Below are positions 40,233 to 49,304 of a DNA stretch of 64,000 nucleotides, piece by piece. Below the pieces are notes generated by a model. It saw only the letters and a program-made list of their open reading frames with translations, ran no database searches and was not told the DNA's origin. The DNA is taken from positions 124,001 to 188,000 of the forward strand of contig SHMQ01000001.1 in NCBI GenBank assembly GCA_008534395.1. The letters run 5' to 3'. The translations under genes were made by a program, and so were the position numbers. How positions within the stretch are numbered: the first letter of the stretch is position 1; each line of letters begins with the position of its first letter. The stretch is from Candidatus Acidulodesulfobacterium acidiphilum. GTDB taxonomy: Bacteria; SZUA-79; Acidulodesulfobacterales; Acidulodesulfobacteraceae.

Positions 40233-41261
40233 TTATAAATTTTTATGAATGCAGAAACTGTTAGTCATATCGCAGGCAGATAATTCAGGCTGAATTACCG
40301 TGTGGTTTATTTTAAATTTTTCCTCCATAACGTCTTGGATGTTATTTATAATACAGCAAATATCCGAAGATTTAACGACGGTCGGTTCGACGAGTACATG
40401 GGCGCTCATAAGCTTAAAAGATTTTGACATACTCCATATGTGAAGGTCGTGGACATTTTTTACGCCCGGAGTTTTTAATATTTCCTCTTTGACTTGGGTA
40501 AAATCAATTTCTTTCGGCACTCCTTCAAGCAAAATGTTAATAGTTTCGTTAATCACCGAAAATGCGCCTAAAGCGAGAAGAGGCGATATCATAAGGCTTA
40601 TAATCGGATCTATATAATAATAACCCGTTAAATAAATAATTATTCCGCCGGCAATAATCGATAAAGAAACCAAAGAATCGCCGAGTATATGGAAAAAAGA
40701 GCTTTTAAGATTTAAATTATGATGCATTCCGCCGTGTATTTTAAAACCTATAAAACCGTTAATAATTAAGCTTATAAGGGGGAAAATAATCATAATATGC
40801 GAATTGATTTTTTCGGGATGCATCAGTCTTAAATAGCTTTCGTATATTAAAATGGCTGAAAGTATAAGGAGTAAAAGGGAATTTAAAAGAGCGGCGAGTA
40901 TTCCTATTCTGTGGTAGCCGTAAGTATTTTTTTCCGAAGGGCTTTTTCTTACCTGTATCTGTGCAAACCATGCCAAAAAAAGCGACGACGCATCGACTAA
41001 AACATGTCCAGATTCGGAATATAAAGCCATGCTTTTAGATAATAGGGCGCCCGTAAATTCAACCGCCAGTATTACCAAGGTCAGCAAAAAAGCTAATTTA
41101 AGTTTTTTTTCGGTTTGAAACGTTTCCGTAAAGAGGTTTGATGAATTGCTATGGTCATGATTATGTAGATGGTTAAGATTATGATTGCGGCTGTCGCTAT
41201 GATTATGAATCTCTCCATGTACGCCGTATTCATTATCATCGTAAGAACAGATATTAGCCAT
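40233..41261 (-). CDS. cation diffusion facilitator, Zn/Cd-type efflux protein
   Basis: Proton-coupled divalent metal exporter (CDF family). The metal site has H-x3-D in both halves (SGHVLVD and HILGDS), the HD-HD pattern of Zn/Cd transporters such as ZitB and CzcD. Before the first helix is an N-terminal metal-catching tail with about ten histidines in about 45 residues. Six helices and a C-terminal cytoplasmic domain (VKNVHDLHIWSMS) follow. I chose the ATG at 41261. A TTG-started frame reaches to 41300, but a consensus -10 lies between. The His-rich tail and merA nearby fit a metal-rich habitat. Confidence 0.87.
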   Translation of the reverse strand: MANICSYDDNEYGVHGEIHNHSDSRNHNLNHLHNHDHSNSSNLFTETFQTEKKLKLAFLLTLVILAVEFTGALLSKSMALYSESGHVLVDASSLFLAWFAQIQVRKSPSEKNTYGYHRIGILAALLNSLLLLILSAILIYESYLRLMHPEKINSHIMIIFPLISLIINGFIGFKIHGGMHHNLNLKSSFFHILGDSLVSLSIIAGGIIIYLTGYYYIDPIISLMISPLLALGAFSVINETINILLEGVPKEIDFTQVKEEILKTPGVKNVHDLHIWSMSKSFKLMSAHVLVEPTVVKSSDICCIINNIQDVMEEKFKINHTVIQPELSACDMTNSFCIHKNL

Positions 41262-41270
41262 AATGAAAGA

Positions 41271-41300
41271 ATTATAGCATATTTTTAACCGCAGCGCCAA
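41271..41300 (-). promoter_or_regulatory. promoter of the CDF gene, possibly leaderless transcript
   Basis: Minus strand TTGGCG (41295-41300), 18-bp spacer and an extended -10 TGCTATAAT ending at 41271. Only nine bases separate the -10 from the ATG, and no Shine-Dalgarno is visible, so the mRNA would begin at or very near the start codon. Confidence 0.5.
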
Positions 41301-41427
41301 AAAATCGATTCAGATGCAGAAGTTATAAACAAATGCCGATTTAAAATTTATAAATTTTTTCATCCGGATTTAGGAATGCAATAAGTAATTGCTAACGACA
41401 GGATAAATTTAGTAAAATAACAAAACA

Positions 41428-42636
41428 ATGAAGAAAGAAGAAAAAGAAACTATTTCGCTTTTAAGTTTTTCCCATTTTTTTTGCCATGTGGCAATACTTA
41501 CATATCCGGCGATATTAATACTTATTAAAACTAAATTTAACGTAAATTATGAAACGCTTGGAGCTATTGCAGGCATTTACCTTTTTTTATTCGGCGCCGG
41601 ATCGTTGCCCGTAGGTTTTATAGCGGATAAAATAAAAAAGAAACATATTTTGCGGGTTTATCTCGGCGGAATGGCTTTATTTTCTTTTGCGGCGGCTTTA
41701 GCGCCTAATTTTTTTATTTTCTCGCTGTCTATAATACTTATGGGGTTGATAGGGAGCATTTATCATCCTGTAGGTTTAAGCATGATGTCGTTTATAGGAA
41801 GCGATAAGCTCAGGGCGTTTGCTATACACGGCATAGCCGGCACTCTCGGAGTAGCTTTAAGCGCGGGTTTTGCCGGAATACTCGGTTATTTTTTCGGATA
41901 TAATTTTCCGTACATGATACTCGGCATAATTTTTTTAATGATGTTGGCATGGTCTTATATTCTGAAACTGCAGTCTTCGGACTACGCTGAAGCATCCGAA
42001 ATAACAAAAGGTATAGAAATAAAAAAAAGTTCGTCAAACATAAAAGCATTTCTTAATGAATTTTTTCATTTAAACCTGATGCTGATTTTTATCGCCGAGT
42101 TTTTGAACGGATTTGTTTTTCAGGGCGTATTTTCTTTTTTACCGGCTTATGTAGGAACTGAGCTTAAAAACTATATCTTTTTTCATAATCAAGCCGCCGC
42201 GGCAGGAGGGTTTTTTGTAACTTTTGCCCTTCTGGTAGGAGTTTTGTTTCAATATAACAGTACCAGAATAACGAAGAATTATAAATCAAACAGGGCTTTT
42301 GCTTTTTTAGTGCTAATAAGCGGAATTTTTCTTTTAATTTCCGGTTTTACCCACGATATTTTACTTTTTATTTCTGTTCTTGCATTTTCCGCTTTTAATT
42401 TCTCCATAAACCCTATTTCAAACCTTATGATAAGCGAAAACGCACATGAAAAATTCAGGGCTGCGGCATACGGCGTTTTTTTCTTTTCCGGTTTCGGCAT
42501 AGGTTCGGTCGCGGCTCCCATAGGCGGCATAATAGCCCAAAAATTTGCGCTTCACTGGATTTTTGTCCTGTATGGAGTTATACTTCTTGTATCTTTTGGA
42601 GTGTCTTCGGCTATTAAAGAAGGAATATATAAATAA
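41428..42636 (+). CDS. major facilitator superfamily transporter, Fsr-like
   Basis: Twelve-helix transporter of 402 residues with the MFS loop motif GFIADKIKKKHILR between helices 2 and 3. The segment LMGLIGSIYHPVGLSMMS and overall pattern resemble the fosmidomycin-resistance (Fsr)-type drug exporters. Substrate is not visible. It is divergent from the CDF gene and co-directional with proC, which follows after 38 bp. Confidence 0.75.
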   Translation: MKKEEKETISLLSFSHFFCHVAILTYPAILILIKTKFNVNYETLGAIAGIYLFLFGAGSLPVGFIADKIKKKHILRVYLGGMALFSFAAALAPNFFIFSLSIILMGLIGSIYHPVGLSMMSFIGSDKLRAFAIHGIAGTLGVALSAGFAGILGYFFGYNFPYMILGIIFLMMLAWSYILKLQSSDYAEASEITKGIEIKKSSSNIKAFLNEFFHLNLMLIFIAEFLNGFVFQGVFSFLPAYVGTELKNYIFFHNQAAAAGGFFVTFALLVGVLFQYNSTRITKNYKSNRAFAFLVLISGIFLLISGFTHDILLFISVLAFSAFNFSINPISNLMISENAHEKFRAAAYGVFFFSGFGIGSVAAPIGGIIAQKFALHWIFVLYGVILLVSFGVSSAIKEGIYK

Positions 42637-42674
42637 ACTCAAATAAAAAAAATGAAAAAAATAAGGAGGACATT

Positions 42675-43529
42675 ATGACAACAAAGAAAACTTCCATAGG
42701 TTTTATAGGAGCCGGCAACATGGCTTACGGACTAATAAAAGGAATAACCGGATCGAAATCCCGCGACTTAAAAATTTTTATTTACGATACCGACCCGTCG
42801 AGAGCCGACTTTGTAAAAAACTCTCTTGGAGTTAATTCTTTAAACAGCGTAGGCGAAGTAGTGGAAAATTGCGATATCGTTTTTATAGCCGTAAAACCTT
42901 ATTCGGTGGAAAGCATCGTCGAAGTTGCGGCGGGGACTTTAAACAAATTGAAAAACGGAAATAATATTCCCGTGTTTGTTTCAATTGCCGGAGGCGTAAA
43001 AATAGATTTTATAGAAAGCGTATTTAAAAAGACGCTTAAAAACAATTCTTTTTTAAAAATATTCAGGATTATGCCCAATATAAATTCTTTAGCGGGAAAA
43101 GGAATAGGCGCAATGTGTTATAACGCCGGCGTATCCGAAGATGACATAGCCGAAGTTTCCGAAATACTGGAGCTGTCGTCGAAAATCATTCGCTTGGACG
43201 AAAAATATTTTGACGCCGTAACCGCTCTTAGCGGAAGCGGTCCCGCTTATATTTTTTTAATTGCGGAAGGACTTATAGAAGCCGGAGTTAAACTTGGACT
43301 TCCTAAGGATATTGCAAAAGAATTAAGTGTGCAGACTATACTAGGCTCCGCGGAACTTTTAAACAGTCCCGAATTTTCTAAGACTTCGACGAAAGATTTA
43401 AAAGATATGGTAACTTCGCCCGGCGGAACTACTGCATACGGACTTGCAAAACTAGAAGAAGGGCGCATTAAGTATGTTCTGGATTCTGCCGTCAATGCGG
43501 CATATTTAAGGGCAAAAGGATTGGTTTAA
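42675..43529 (+). CDS. proC: pyrroline-5-carboxylate reductase
   Basis: Last step of proline synthesis, reducing pyrroline-5-carboxylate with NAD(P)H. The Rossmann motif is GFIGAGNMAYGLIKG at the N terminus, VFIAVKPYSVESI follows, and the C-terminal signature DMVTSPGGTTAYGLAKLEEG is clear. Length 284 is typical. AAGGAGG precedes the start. The stop overlaps the convergent maf stop by 4 bp. yggS is a frequent proC neighbour and also lies close by, on the other strand. Confidence 0.95.
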   Translation: MTTKKTSIGFIGAGNMAYGLIKGITGSKSRDLKIFIYDTDPSRADFVKNSLGVNSLNSVGEVVENCDIVFIAVKPYSVESIVEVAAGTLNKLKNGNNIPVFVSIAGGVKIDFIESVFKKTLKNNSFLKIFRIMPNINSLAGKGIGAMCYNAGVSEDDIAEVSEILELSSKIIRLDEKYFDAVTALSGSGPAYIFLIAEGLIEAGVKLGLPKDIAKELSVQTILGSAELLNSPEFSKTSTKDLKDMVTSPGGTTAYGLAKLEEGRIKYVLDSAVNAAYLRAKGLV

Positions 43530-44128
43530 ATATCATATTGCGGAAGATTATATTCTTTTAAAAGTTGCAAAAGTTTTTGCGTCGGAAGGCCGAGAACATT
43601 TTCAAACGAACCGCTATATGATTTTACTATTCCGTTTTCGTCTTGAATTCCGTAACTTCCGGCTCTGTCGAAAGGCTGATGGTCGGATATATAAGAATTT
43701 ATTTCTTTATCGCTTAAAGGTTTTATCGTAACCAAGGTTTTATCGTAATCGGTAACGCCGATATTTTTATCTACGTTTACTATGCTTATTCCGGAATAAA
43801 CTTCATGCGTTTTTCCGGAAAGGTCTTTTAACATGTTAAAAGCGTCATCTAAATTAAGAGGTTTTCCGTAAGCTTTGCCGTTAAAAAAAATAACTGTATC
43901 CGCACCTATAATATAGCTGTTTTTATAATTAAAGGCAACGCTTTCCGCTTTCATTAAGGCTAATTGCCGGACGAAATTTTCTATAGAAATATTTTCTTTT
44001 AATTTTAAATCTTCAAACTTAGGTTCATCGGTTATATTGTGATTTACCGCAATAAAATTAAACCCCAATTTTTTTAATAACGATATTCTTCTTTGGGAAG
44101 ACGAAGCAAGAACGTATGCAGTGTCCAT
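43526..44128 (-). CDS. maf: Maf-like nucleoside triphosphate pyrophosphatase
   Basis: House-cleaning enzyme hydrolysing non-canonical or excess NTPs (dTTP/UTP type in E. coli YhdE). The N-terminal ASSSQRRISLLKKLGF is the family signature and IIGADTVIFFNGKAYGKP contains the catalytic aspartate. YSGSFENVLGLP is the C-terminal block. Length 200. It lies 8 bp downstream of yggS. Substrate preference is not assigned. Confidence 0.9.
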   Translation of the reverse strand: MDTAYVLASSSQRRISLLKKLGFNFIAVNHNITDEPKFEDLKLKENISIENFVRQLALMKAESVAFNYKNSYIIGADTVIFFNGKAYGKPLNLDDAFNMLKDLSGKTHEVYSGISIVNVDKNIGVTDYDKTLVTIKPLSDKEINSYISDHQPFDRAGSYGIQDENGIVKSYSGSFENVLGLPTQKLLQLLKEYNLPQYDI

Positions 44129-44136
44129 CTTTTAAT

Positions 44137-44844
44137 TTATTTTTTTAATTTAGTAGGCCTGCTGCCGAATATTACGGTGCCTAATCTTACTATCGTTGCT
44201 CCTTCTTCTATTGCGGCTTCAAAATCGCCGGACGTGCCCATGGAAAGAACGGAAAGCTTATATTTATAAACGGATTTTAAGTTTATTTCGTCGATAAGCT
44301 CTTTTAAATGTTTAAAGTATTTTCTGCTTCCGCTTTCAAGCGGCGGCATAGTCATAAGTCCTGCGGCTCTAATATGTCGAAATTTATTTATTTCGGATAT
44401 TAAACCGGTTAATTTTTCGGGCAATATTCCTCCTTTTGTTTTTTCTCCGGCAAGATTTACTTCTATTAAAATATTAGAGGTTATATTTTTTGCGGCTGAA
44501 TGTTTTTCTATAATTTCTGTAAGTTCGATACCGTCCACCGAATGTATTAAATCAACTTTTCCGATAATATATTTTACTTTATTTTTTTGGAGGCGTCCTA
44601 TAATATGCCAGATAATATCTTTTTTTTGGCTGAGCGTTTCAAATTTGGACAAAAATTCCTGAACGTAATTTTCTCCGAAAACTTTTACTCCGCTCTTTGC
44701 GGCTTCAATTATTTCATCCGCTGTTCTTGTTTTTGAAGCCGCAAGGAGCGTTATATCGGAAAAATTCCGGCCGCTTTTTAAGGCGGCGATTTTAATCTTC
44801 TCTTTAACGTTATTTATATTGTCCGATATCGGAATATTTATCAT
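44137..44844 (-). CDS. yggS: YggS-family pyridoxal phosphate homeostasis protein
   Basis: Single-domain PLP-binding protein of the PROSC/YggS family that buffers vitamin B6. The PLP lysine is in LLAASKTRTADEI, and HIIGRLQKNKVK and LSMGTSGDFEAAIEEGATIVRLGTVIFG are hallmark blocks. Length 235. Its ATG overlaps the stop of the upstream HAMP-domain fragment (ATGA), so the two were once one operon. Followed closely by maf. Confidence 0.93.
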   Translation of the reverse strand: MINIPISDNINNVKEKIKIAALKSGRNFSDITLLAASKTRTADEIIEAAKSGVKVFGENYVQEFLSKFETLSQKKDIIWHIIGRLQKNKVKYIIGKVDLIHSVDGIELTEIIEKHSAAKNITSNILIEVNLAGEKTKGGILPEKLTGLISEINKFRHIRAAGLMTMPPLESGSRKYFKHLKELIDEINLKSVYKYKLSVLSMGTSGDFEAAIEEGATIVRLGTVIFGSRPTKLKK

Positions 44845-45224
44845 CTGCCTCTTTTCAGAAGTTCCATCGCTTTTTTCAGGCTGACCTGCATCCTGTTAAA
44901 AGATTTTGCAAGCGAACCTATCTCGTCGTTTCTGGGATGTTCGATTTCTTCTTCAAAATACCCCTTAGAAATTTCGTCGGCTAATTTAGACATTTTTGCT
45001 ATCGGTTTAATTATTGCACTTTTTATAATAAAATAAAGGAATAAAATTATAAGAACTATAAAAATTACAGCTATGATTAAGGTTCCTGTTATAGAAACGG
45101 CAACAGGTTTTAAGGAATAAACTAACTTTATGCCGCCGAGAATATCCCCTGAAGAAGCTTTTGTATGACACGTAAGGCAGTTTATGCCTCTTGAATTTGT
45201 TTTTGCAACGAAAGAACGCCTACT
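44841..45224 (-). pseudogene. C-terminal part of frameshifted heme-c HAMP membrane protein
   Basis: This open stretch continues the protein of 45182-45652 in another frame. It reads RRSFVAKTNSRGINCLTCHTKA, a CLTCH heme-c attachment motif (codons 45165-45179). Then come a transmembrane helix (about 25 residues, IAVIFIVLIILFLYFII) and a HAMP domain ending near SFNRMQVSLKKAMELLKRGR. The stop overlaps the yggS start (ATGA). There is no start codon of its own, so it is the displaced end of the upstream frame. There is no methyl-accepting or kinase domain after HAMP. Confidence 0.75.
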
Positions 45225-45652
45225 TTAATTTCATACGGCAAAAAGTTTTTTGAAATTATTTCAGTTTGAATTTTGCTTGAGTTTAATATTTTATCATCGA
45301 ACTTAGATTTAGAATTAGGCATTTCCTCCCTTAGTCCTTTCCCAAATTCCATGTTTACTACATTCCCCCTAATAACCTGGAATTTTTTGACGCCTTTTAT
45401 TTTTTTATAAATAGAAAAAAGCTGTTTTCTATCCCTTTTTTTCATTATAGTTCCGTTAAGCATCATTGCATTAAGGCTGGAAAGAGTGGTTTTTGCTGTA
45501 ACTATGGCATCATGCTTCGTTAAAGAAATAGCCAGCCGATAAGTATTGAAAACAATTAATGCAATCGGAATGATGACTAATAATAAGAGGGGAACGATAA
45601 TTTTAGTTTTGATAGATACGTCTTTAAATGCTTGAAAAATGCTTTGCGACAT
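45182..45652 (-). CDS. N-terminal part of frameshifted periplasmic-sensor HAMP protein
   Basis: The first 156 residues form an N-terminal membrane helix (about 20-40, IIVPLLLLVIIPIALIVFNTY) and a periplasmic domain like the double-Cache/heme-binding sensor regions of chemoreceptors. The normal frame is lost after about residue 140 (FLPYEIKVG) and it stops at 45182. Reading one base out of phase from there continues with SFVAKTNSRGINCLTCH and the second helix plus HAMP. A single missing base near 45219-45224 restores a protein of about 270 residues. The product was probably a small membrane-bound heme c sensor without an output domain, or the front of a degraded chemoreceptor. Confidence 0.65.
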   Translation of the reverse strand: MSQSIFQAFKDVSIKTKIIVPLLLLVIIPIALIVFNTYRLAISLTKHDAIVTAKTTLSSLNAMMLNGTIMKKRDRKQLFSIYKKIKGVKKFQVIRGNVVNMEFGKGLREEMPNSKSKFDDKILNSSKIQTEIISKNFLPYEIKVGVLSLQKQIQEA

Positions 45653-45732
45653 AAGACACCTCTAAAATAATTAAAATAATATAATTTAATAAATAAAATA
45701 TAATAATAGTTTAATTTTTTTATAAAATCAAA

Positions 45733-48069
45733 TTATTGTTTTTCGGCTTTTTCCGGCAGCATCCATGATGCATATTCGCATTTAGGATAGTTAGAACAGC
45801 TGAAAAATTTTCTTCCCTTTTTTGTTCTTTTTTCTACAAGATAACCGCCGCATCCGGTAGGGCAAGGTATTTTGGATTGATTAACTTTTACCGGAATCGG
45901 TTTAATATTTTTACACTCCGGATATCCGCTGCATGAAAGAAATTTTCCATATCTGCCCGTTTTTATAACCATAGGCTTTCCGCATTTTTCGCAGATTTCT
46001 CCCGTTTCTTCATTTTCAGGTTTGATGTTTTCGCCGTCTTGACTTATTTTTTTTATTTCTTTTGTGTTTTTACACTCCGGATATCCGCTGCAGGCAAGAA
46101 ATTTGCCGAACCGCCCCATTTTTATAACCATAGGCTTTCCGCATTTTTCGCAGATAACGTCGGTAGGTTCCGACGAACCCTTTATGTTTTTAATATTAAC
46201 TTTGGCGTCTTTAAAGTTTTTCATAAATTTGTCGTAAAAATCGGCAAGCAGTTCTTTTCTGTTTAATAGTCCGTTTTCGACGTCGTCTAATTTTTTTTCC
46301 ATATTAGCGGTGAATTTCAAGTTTATTATATCGGAAAAACCGGATTTTAAAATATCGGAAACGGTCATTCCAAGTTCCGTAGGTTTAAATTTTTGAGTTG
46401 TACTCCCTTTTTTTGCGGTATCTGCCGATTCAGTGGTCATTACGACGTAATCTTTTGTCTTAATGTTGGCTATTATGCTCTGGTAGGTAGAAGGCCTTCC
46501 TATGCCGTTTTCGTCTAAAGCCTTGACTAAGCTTGCTTCGGTGTATCTAGGCGGAGGAGAAGTAAAATGCTGAAAAACGTCGGCTTTTTTTATGGAAGCA
46601 GGGTCGCCTTTTGAAAGCAGTTCAAATATTTTAATTATAGAAGAAGGATGGTTTTCGTTTTGCGTTTGTTCGATATTGCCTTCTTCTAAAACTTCTTTGT
46701 TTTTAAGATTTTCATTGATAACTTTCTGAAAGCCGTCGAATTTTAATATACTTTCGGTAGTCTTAAAAATATATTCGTCTTTTTCTTTATTTTTAACGCT
46801 ATATGTTCCTTTTAACGTCAGCGAGTACTGGTCGTAAATACTCTGGCTCATAAAAGAGGCGGTAAAATACGTCCATATAAGATTGTATAGTTTAAATTCG
46901 TCGGCGCTTAGGTATGCTTTGATTTTTTTAGGCGTCAATAAAATATTAGTCGGTCTGATAGCTTCGTGCGCATCCTGAACTTTTTTGGCGCTTGCGGTTG
47001 TTTTGCTTTTTTTGGGAGAATTTTTATCGGCAATATAGTCTATGCCGTAAACTTCGTTTATAAATTTTTTGGCTGCCGATGCCGCTTCGTCAGATATTCT
47101 AGTGGAATCGGTTCTCATGTATGTAATAAGACCTACCGGACCTAGAGATTTTTTGCTTACGTTTTCTACCGCCCCTATTTCGATGCCTTCGTAAAGTTTT
47201 TGCGCTACGGACATTGTTTTCTTTACGGGAAAATGAAGTATTTTTGCGGCTTCCTGCTGAAGGGTGCTCGTTATCAAAGGCAGAGCGGCTTTTCTGTAAG
47301 TCTGCTTTTTCGATATGTCTTCGATAGAATAATCGTTTTTTATCGAAAGAAGCCTGTTTTTCAATTCTCCGGCTTCTTTTTCGGATTTAATTTCAGGGTC
47401 TTTTCCGTTTATTTTAAACAGTTCGCCTTCGATATCGGTAGAAAATTTTTTCTTATCTCCGCCTTGAATTTCAAATAAAGCCGTTACCGTCCAGAATTCT
47501 ACTTTGACGAAAGCGTTTATTTCTTTTTCTCTTTCTACTATAAGATATAGTGCGACGGATTGAACTCTGCCGGCCGAAAGGCCTCTTCTTACTTTATCCC
47601 ACAAAAAAGGACTGAGGTTGTAACCGACTAAACGGTCTAAAATTCTGCGCGCTTTTTGGGATTCGTACATAGATTCGTTTAAGACGGCGGGATTTTTTAT
47701 GGCTTCCAAGACTTTATCTTTGGTAATTTCATGAAAAAGAACCCTTTTTATATCCGGCTTTTTGCCGTTAATTTCGTCTATAATCTCTTTTATGTTCCAC
47801 GCTATGGCTTCCCCTTCGCGGTCGGGATCGGGAGCCAGATAAATAATATCTGCTTTTTTTGCAAGTTTTTTAATTTCATCTACGGTTTTTTCCTTTCCTT
47901 TTATTATTTCGTACTTAGGTTCGAAGCCGTTTTTAATATCCACCCCTATAGAACTTTTGGGTAAATTTTTAATATGACCCACAGTTGCTTTGACTATAAA
48001 ATCGGACCCTAAATATTTATTTATAGTATTTGCTTTAGAAGGCGACTCTACGAGAACTAAATTTTTCAT
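45733..48069 (-). CDS. topA: DNA topoisomerase I
   Basis: Type IA topoisomerase that relaxes negative supercoils. N-terminal TOPRIM domain (LVESPSKANTINKYLG and PDPDREGEAIAWNI), the core with active-site tyrosine in GLITYMRTDSTRIS, and PPRYTEASLVKALDENGIGRPSTY. The C terminus has three C4 zinc-ribbon repeats (CEKCGKP... and CPTGC...), the first two almost identical. Length 778. The start overlaps the dprA-like gene by 4 bp (ATGA), the usual dprA-topA operon. Confidence 0.96.
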   Translation of the reverse strand: MKNLVLVESPSKANTINKYLGSDFIVKATVGHIKNLPKSSIGVDIKNGFEPKYEIIKGKEKTVDEIKKLAKKADIIYLAPDPDREGEAIAWNIKEIIDEINGKKPDIKRVLFHEITKDKVLEAIKNPAVLNESMYESQKARRILDRLVGYNLSPFLWDKVRRGLSAGRVQSVALYLIVEREKEINAFVKVEFWTVTALFEIQGGDKKKFSTDIEGELFKINGKDPEIKSEKEAGELKNRLLSIKNDYSIEDISKKQTYRKAALPLITSTLQQEAAKILHFPVKKTMSVAQKLYEGIEIGAVENVSKKSLGPVGLITYMRTDSTRISDEAASAAKKFINEVYGIDYIADKNSPKKSKTTASAKKVQDAHEAIRPTNILLTPKKIKAYLSADEFKLYNLIWTYFTASFMSQSIYDQYSLTLKGTYSVKNKEKDEYIFKTTESILKFDGFQKVINENLKNKEVLEEGNIEQTQNENHPSSIIKIFELLSKGDPASIKKADVFQHFTSPPPRYTEASLVKALDENGIGRPSTYQSIIANIKTKDYVVMTTESADTAKKGSTTQKFKPTELGMTVSDILKSGFSDIINLKFTANMEKKLDDVENGLLNRKELLADFYDKFMKNFKDAKVNIKNIKGSSEPTDVICEKCGKPMVIKMGRFGKFLACSGYPECKNTKEIKKISQDGENIKPENEETGEICEKCGKPMVIKTGRYGKFLSCSGYPECKNIKPIPVKVNQSKIPCPTGCGGYLVEKRTKKGRKFFSCSNYPKCEYASWMLPEKAEKQ

Positions 48070-49148
48070 ATTTTTTTTATTATTCCTCCGGGCAGCCTTT
48101 CTATTTCCGAATTTATTTCAAGTATAGAAAGCGCTCTAATAATTTCATTTTCATTTGCTTTTAATCTAATATTGCTTAGTTTCAATAAATTGTCAATAGT
48201 AATATTTTCTTTTGTTAAAGAATTTATTATAAATTTGCTGATAACTTCATATTCTTCCGGTACGTCCGTTCCGTAAGCGGCGGCGTCTTTTTGGGTATTT
48301 GCATTCGCAGTTGCAGTTATAGTTATGTTTTTTTTGTAATTTTCTTTGCCGAGAAAAATTTTTACTTTCTTGCCGGCGCCTTTAAATTTTTTTATTAAAC
48401 TTGCAAGAGAGCTATTATGCGACAGATAAAGTACGGCCATCTCTTGCGACAAATGAAAAGCGAGACTGTTTCTTAAGGCAAATCCGTATTTTGAATTTTT
48501 TGCAAAAGGGTCTAAAGCCGAAATTTGAGGAAATTTGAGATTTAATTGTTTCTGCTTATTTTTATATGCATATGCCGATTTTAGCAGAGAATATGGTTTA
48601 GTTGTTAAAATAAAAATATCTTCAGTGAATTTATCCGATAATTTTTCCATAAATTCGTTATCGGCAGATTCGTGTATTCCTAGGCATAAAGAAGAAAATT
48701 TTTGATTACCGCCTTTATCTTTGCAATAAAGATAAAGTTCGTTTATTAACGAAGAATCCGGTTTAAAAATATTCGTGCCTTCATACCTGGACGACGTAAT
48801 AAATAACCCTTCATTTAATTTTTTTAATGGATTTTTTGAATAAAAATTTTCAAATAAATCTTCCGGATCATATATATGCAAAAATTCAGGCAAAGAAACG
48901 GAAATATTTTGTTTGCGGCCGTAATTTATAATGCGGGAAGTTTTTAAAGGTTTGATTTTTAATTCTCTTAATAAATTTATTTCGTTTTCGGCATCGTTTT
49001 TTAGCTTTTCATAAAAATCGTACTTTTTTAAATCGGAGATATTGACCGCAGCCTTTTTTTTATCGGCAGTTTCTTTTGCGGGTCCCTCCCGTTTTGCATT
49101 TATATATATCCTGTAATTTTTATACAATTCACAATATTCGGCATTCAT
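48066..49148 (-). CDS. divergent DprA-like DNA-processing protein
   Basis: Three things suggest DprA: its position directly upstream of topA with an ATGA overlap, a Rossmann-like middle region (GLFITSSRYEGTN, SLCLGIHES, NSLAFHLSQEMAVLYLSHNS), and a C-terminal winged-helix-like segment ending LEINSEIERLPGGIIKKI. The last matches the DprA ending, where LELxGxVxRLPGG is typical. The core motifs of active DprA are weak, so function is uncertain. I start at the ATG at 49148; the frame runs on to 49232 but its first 28 codons are hydrophobic and lack a good initiation site. DprA loads RecA on incoming single-stranded DNA. Confidence 0.6.
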   Translation of the reverse strand: MNAEYCELYKNYRIYINAKREGPAKETADKKKAAVNISDLKKYDFYEKLKNDAENEINLLRELKIKPLKTSRIINYGRKQNISVSLPEFLHIYDPEDLFENFYSKNPLKKLNEGLFITSSRYEGTNIFKPDSSLINELYLYCKDKGGNQKFSSLCLGIHESADNEFMEKLSDKFTEDIFILTTKPYSLLKSAYAYKNKQKQLNLKFPQISALDPFAKNSKYGFALRNSLAFHLSQEMAVLYLSHNSSLASLIKKFKGAGKKVKIFLGKENYKKNITITATANANTQKDAAAYGTDVPEEYEVISKFIINSLTKENITIDNLLKLSNIRLKANENEIIRALSILEINSEIERLPGGIIKKI

Positions 49149-49304
49149 AAGAATAATAATAAAAAAATTTAAAAAATTATATAATTTATAGTCTTTTAAA
49201 GAAAATAAAATAAATTGGATTGACTGAAGCAAAGATAAGTTGTATAAATAATAAAAAGAACAATTATAAATATAATAATAATTAAATTGCCATCAAAATA
49301 CAAT

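Noticed and set aside
40233-41300. TTG start at 41300 for the CDF gene
   Set aside because: A consensus extended -10 lies between 41300 and the ATG at 41261, so 13 codons would be upstream of the transcript.
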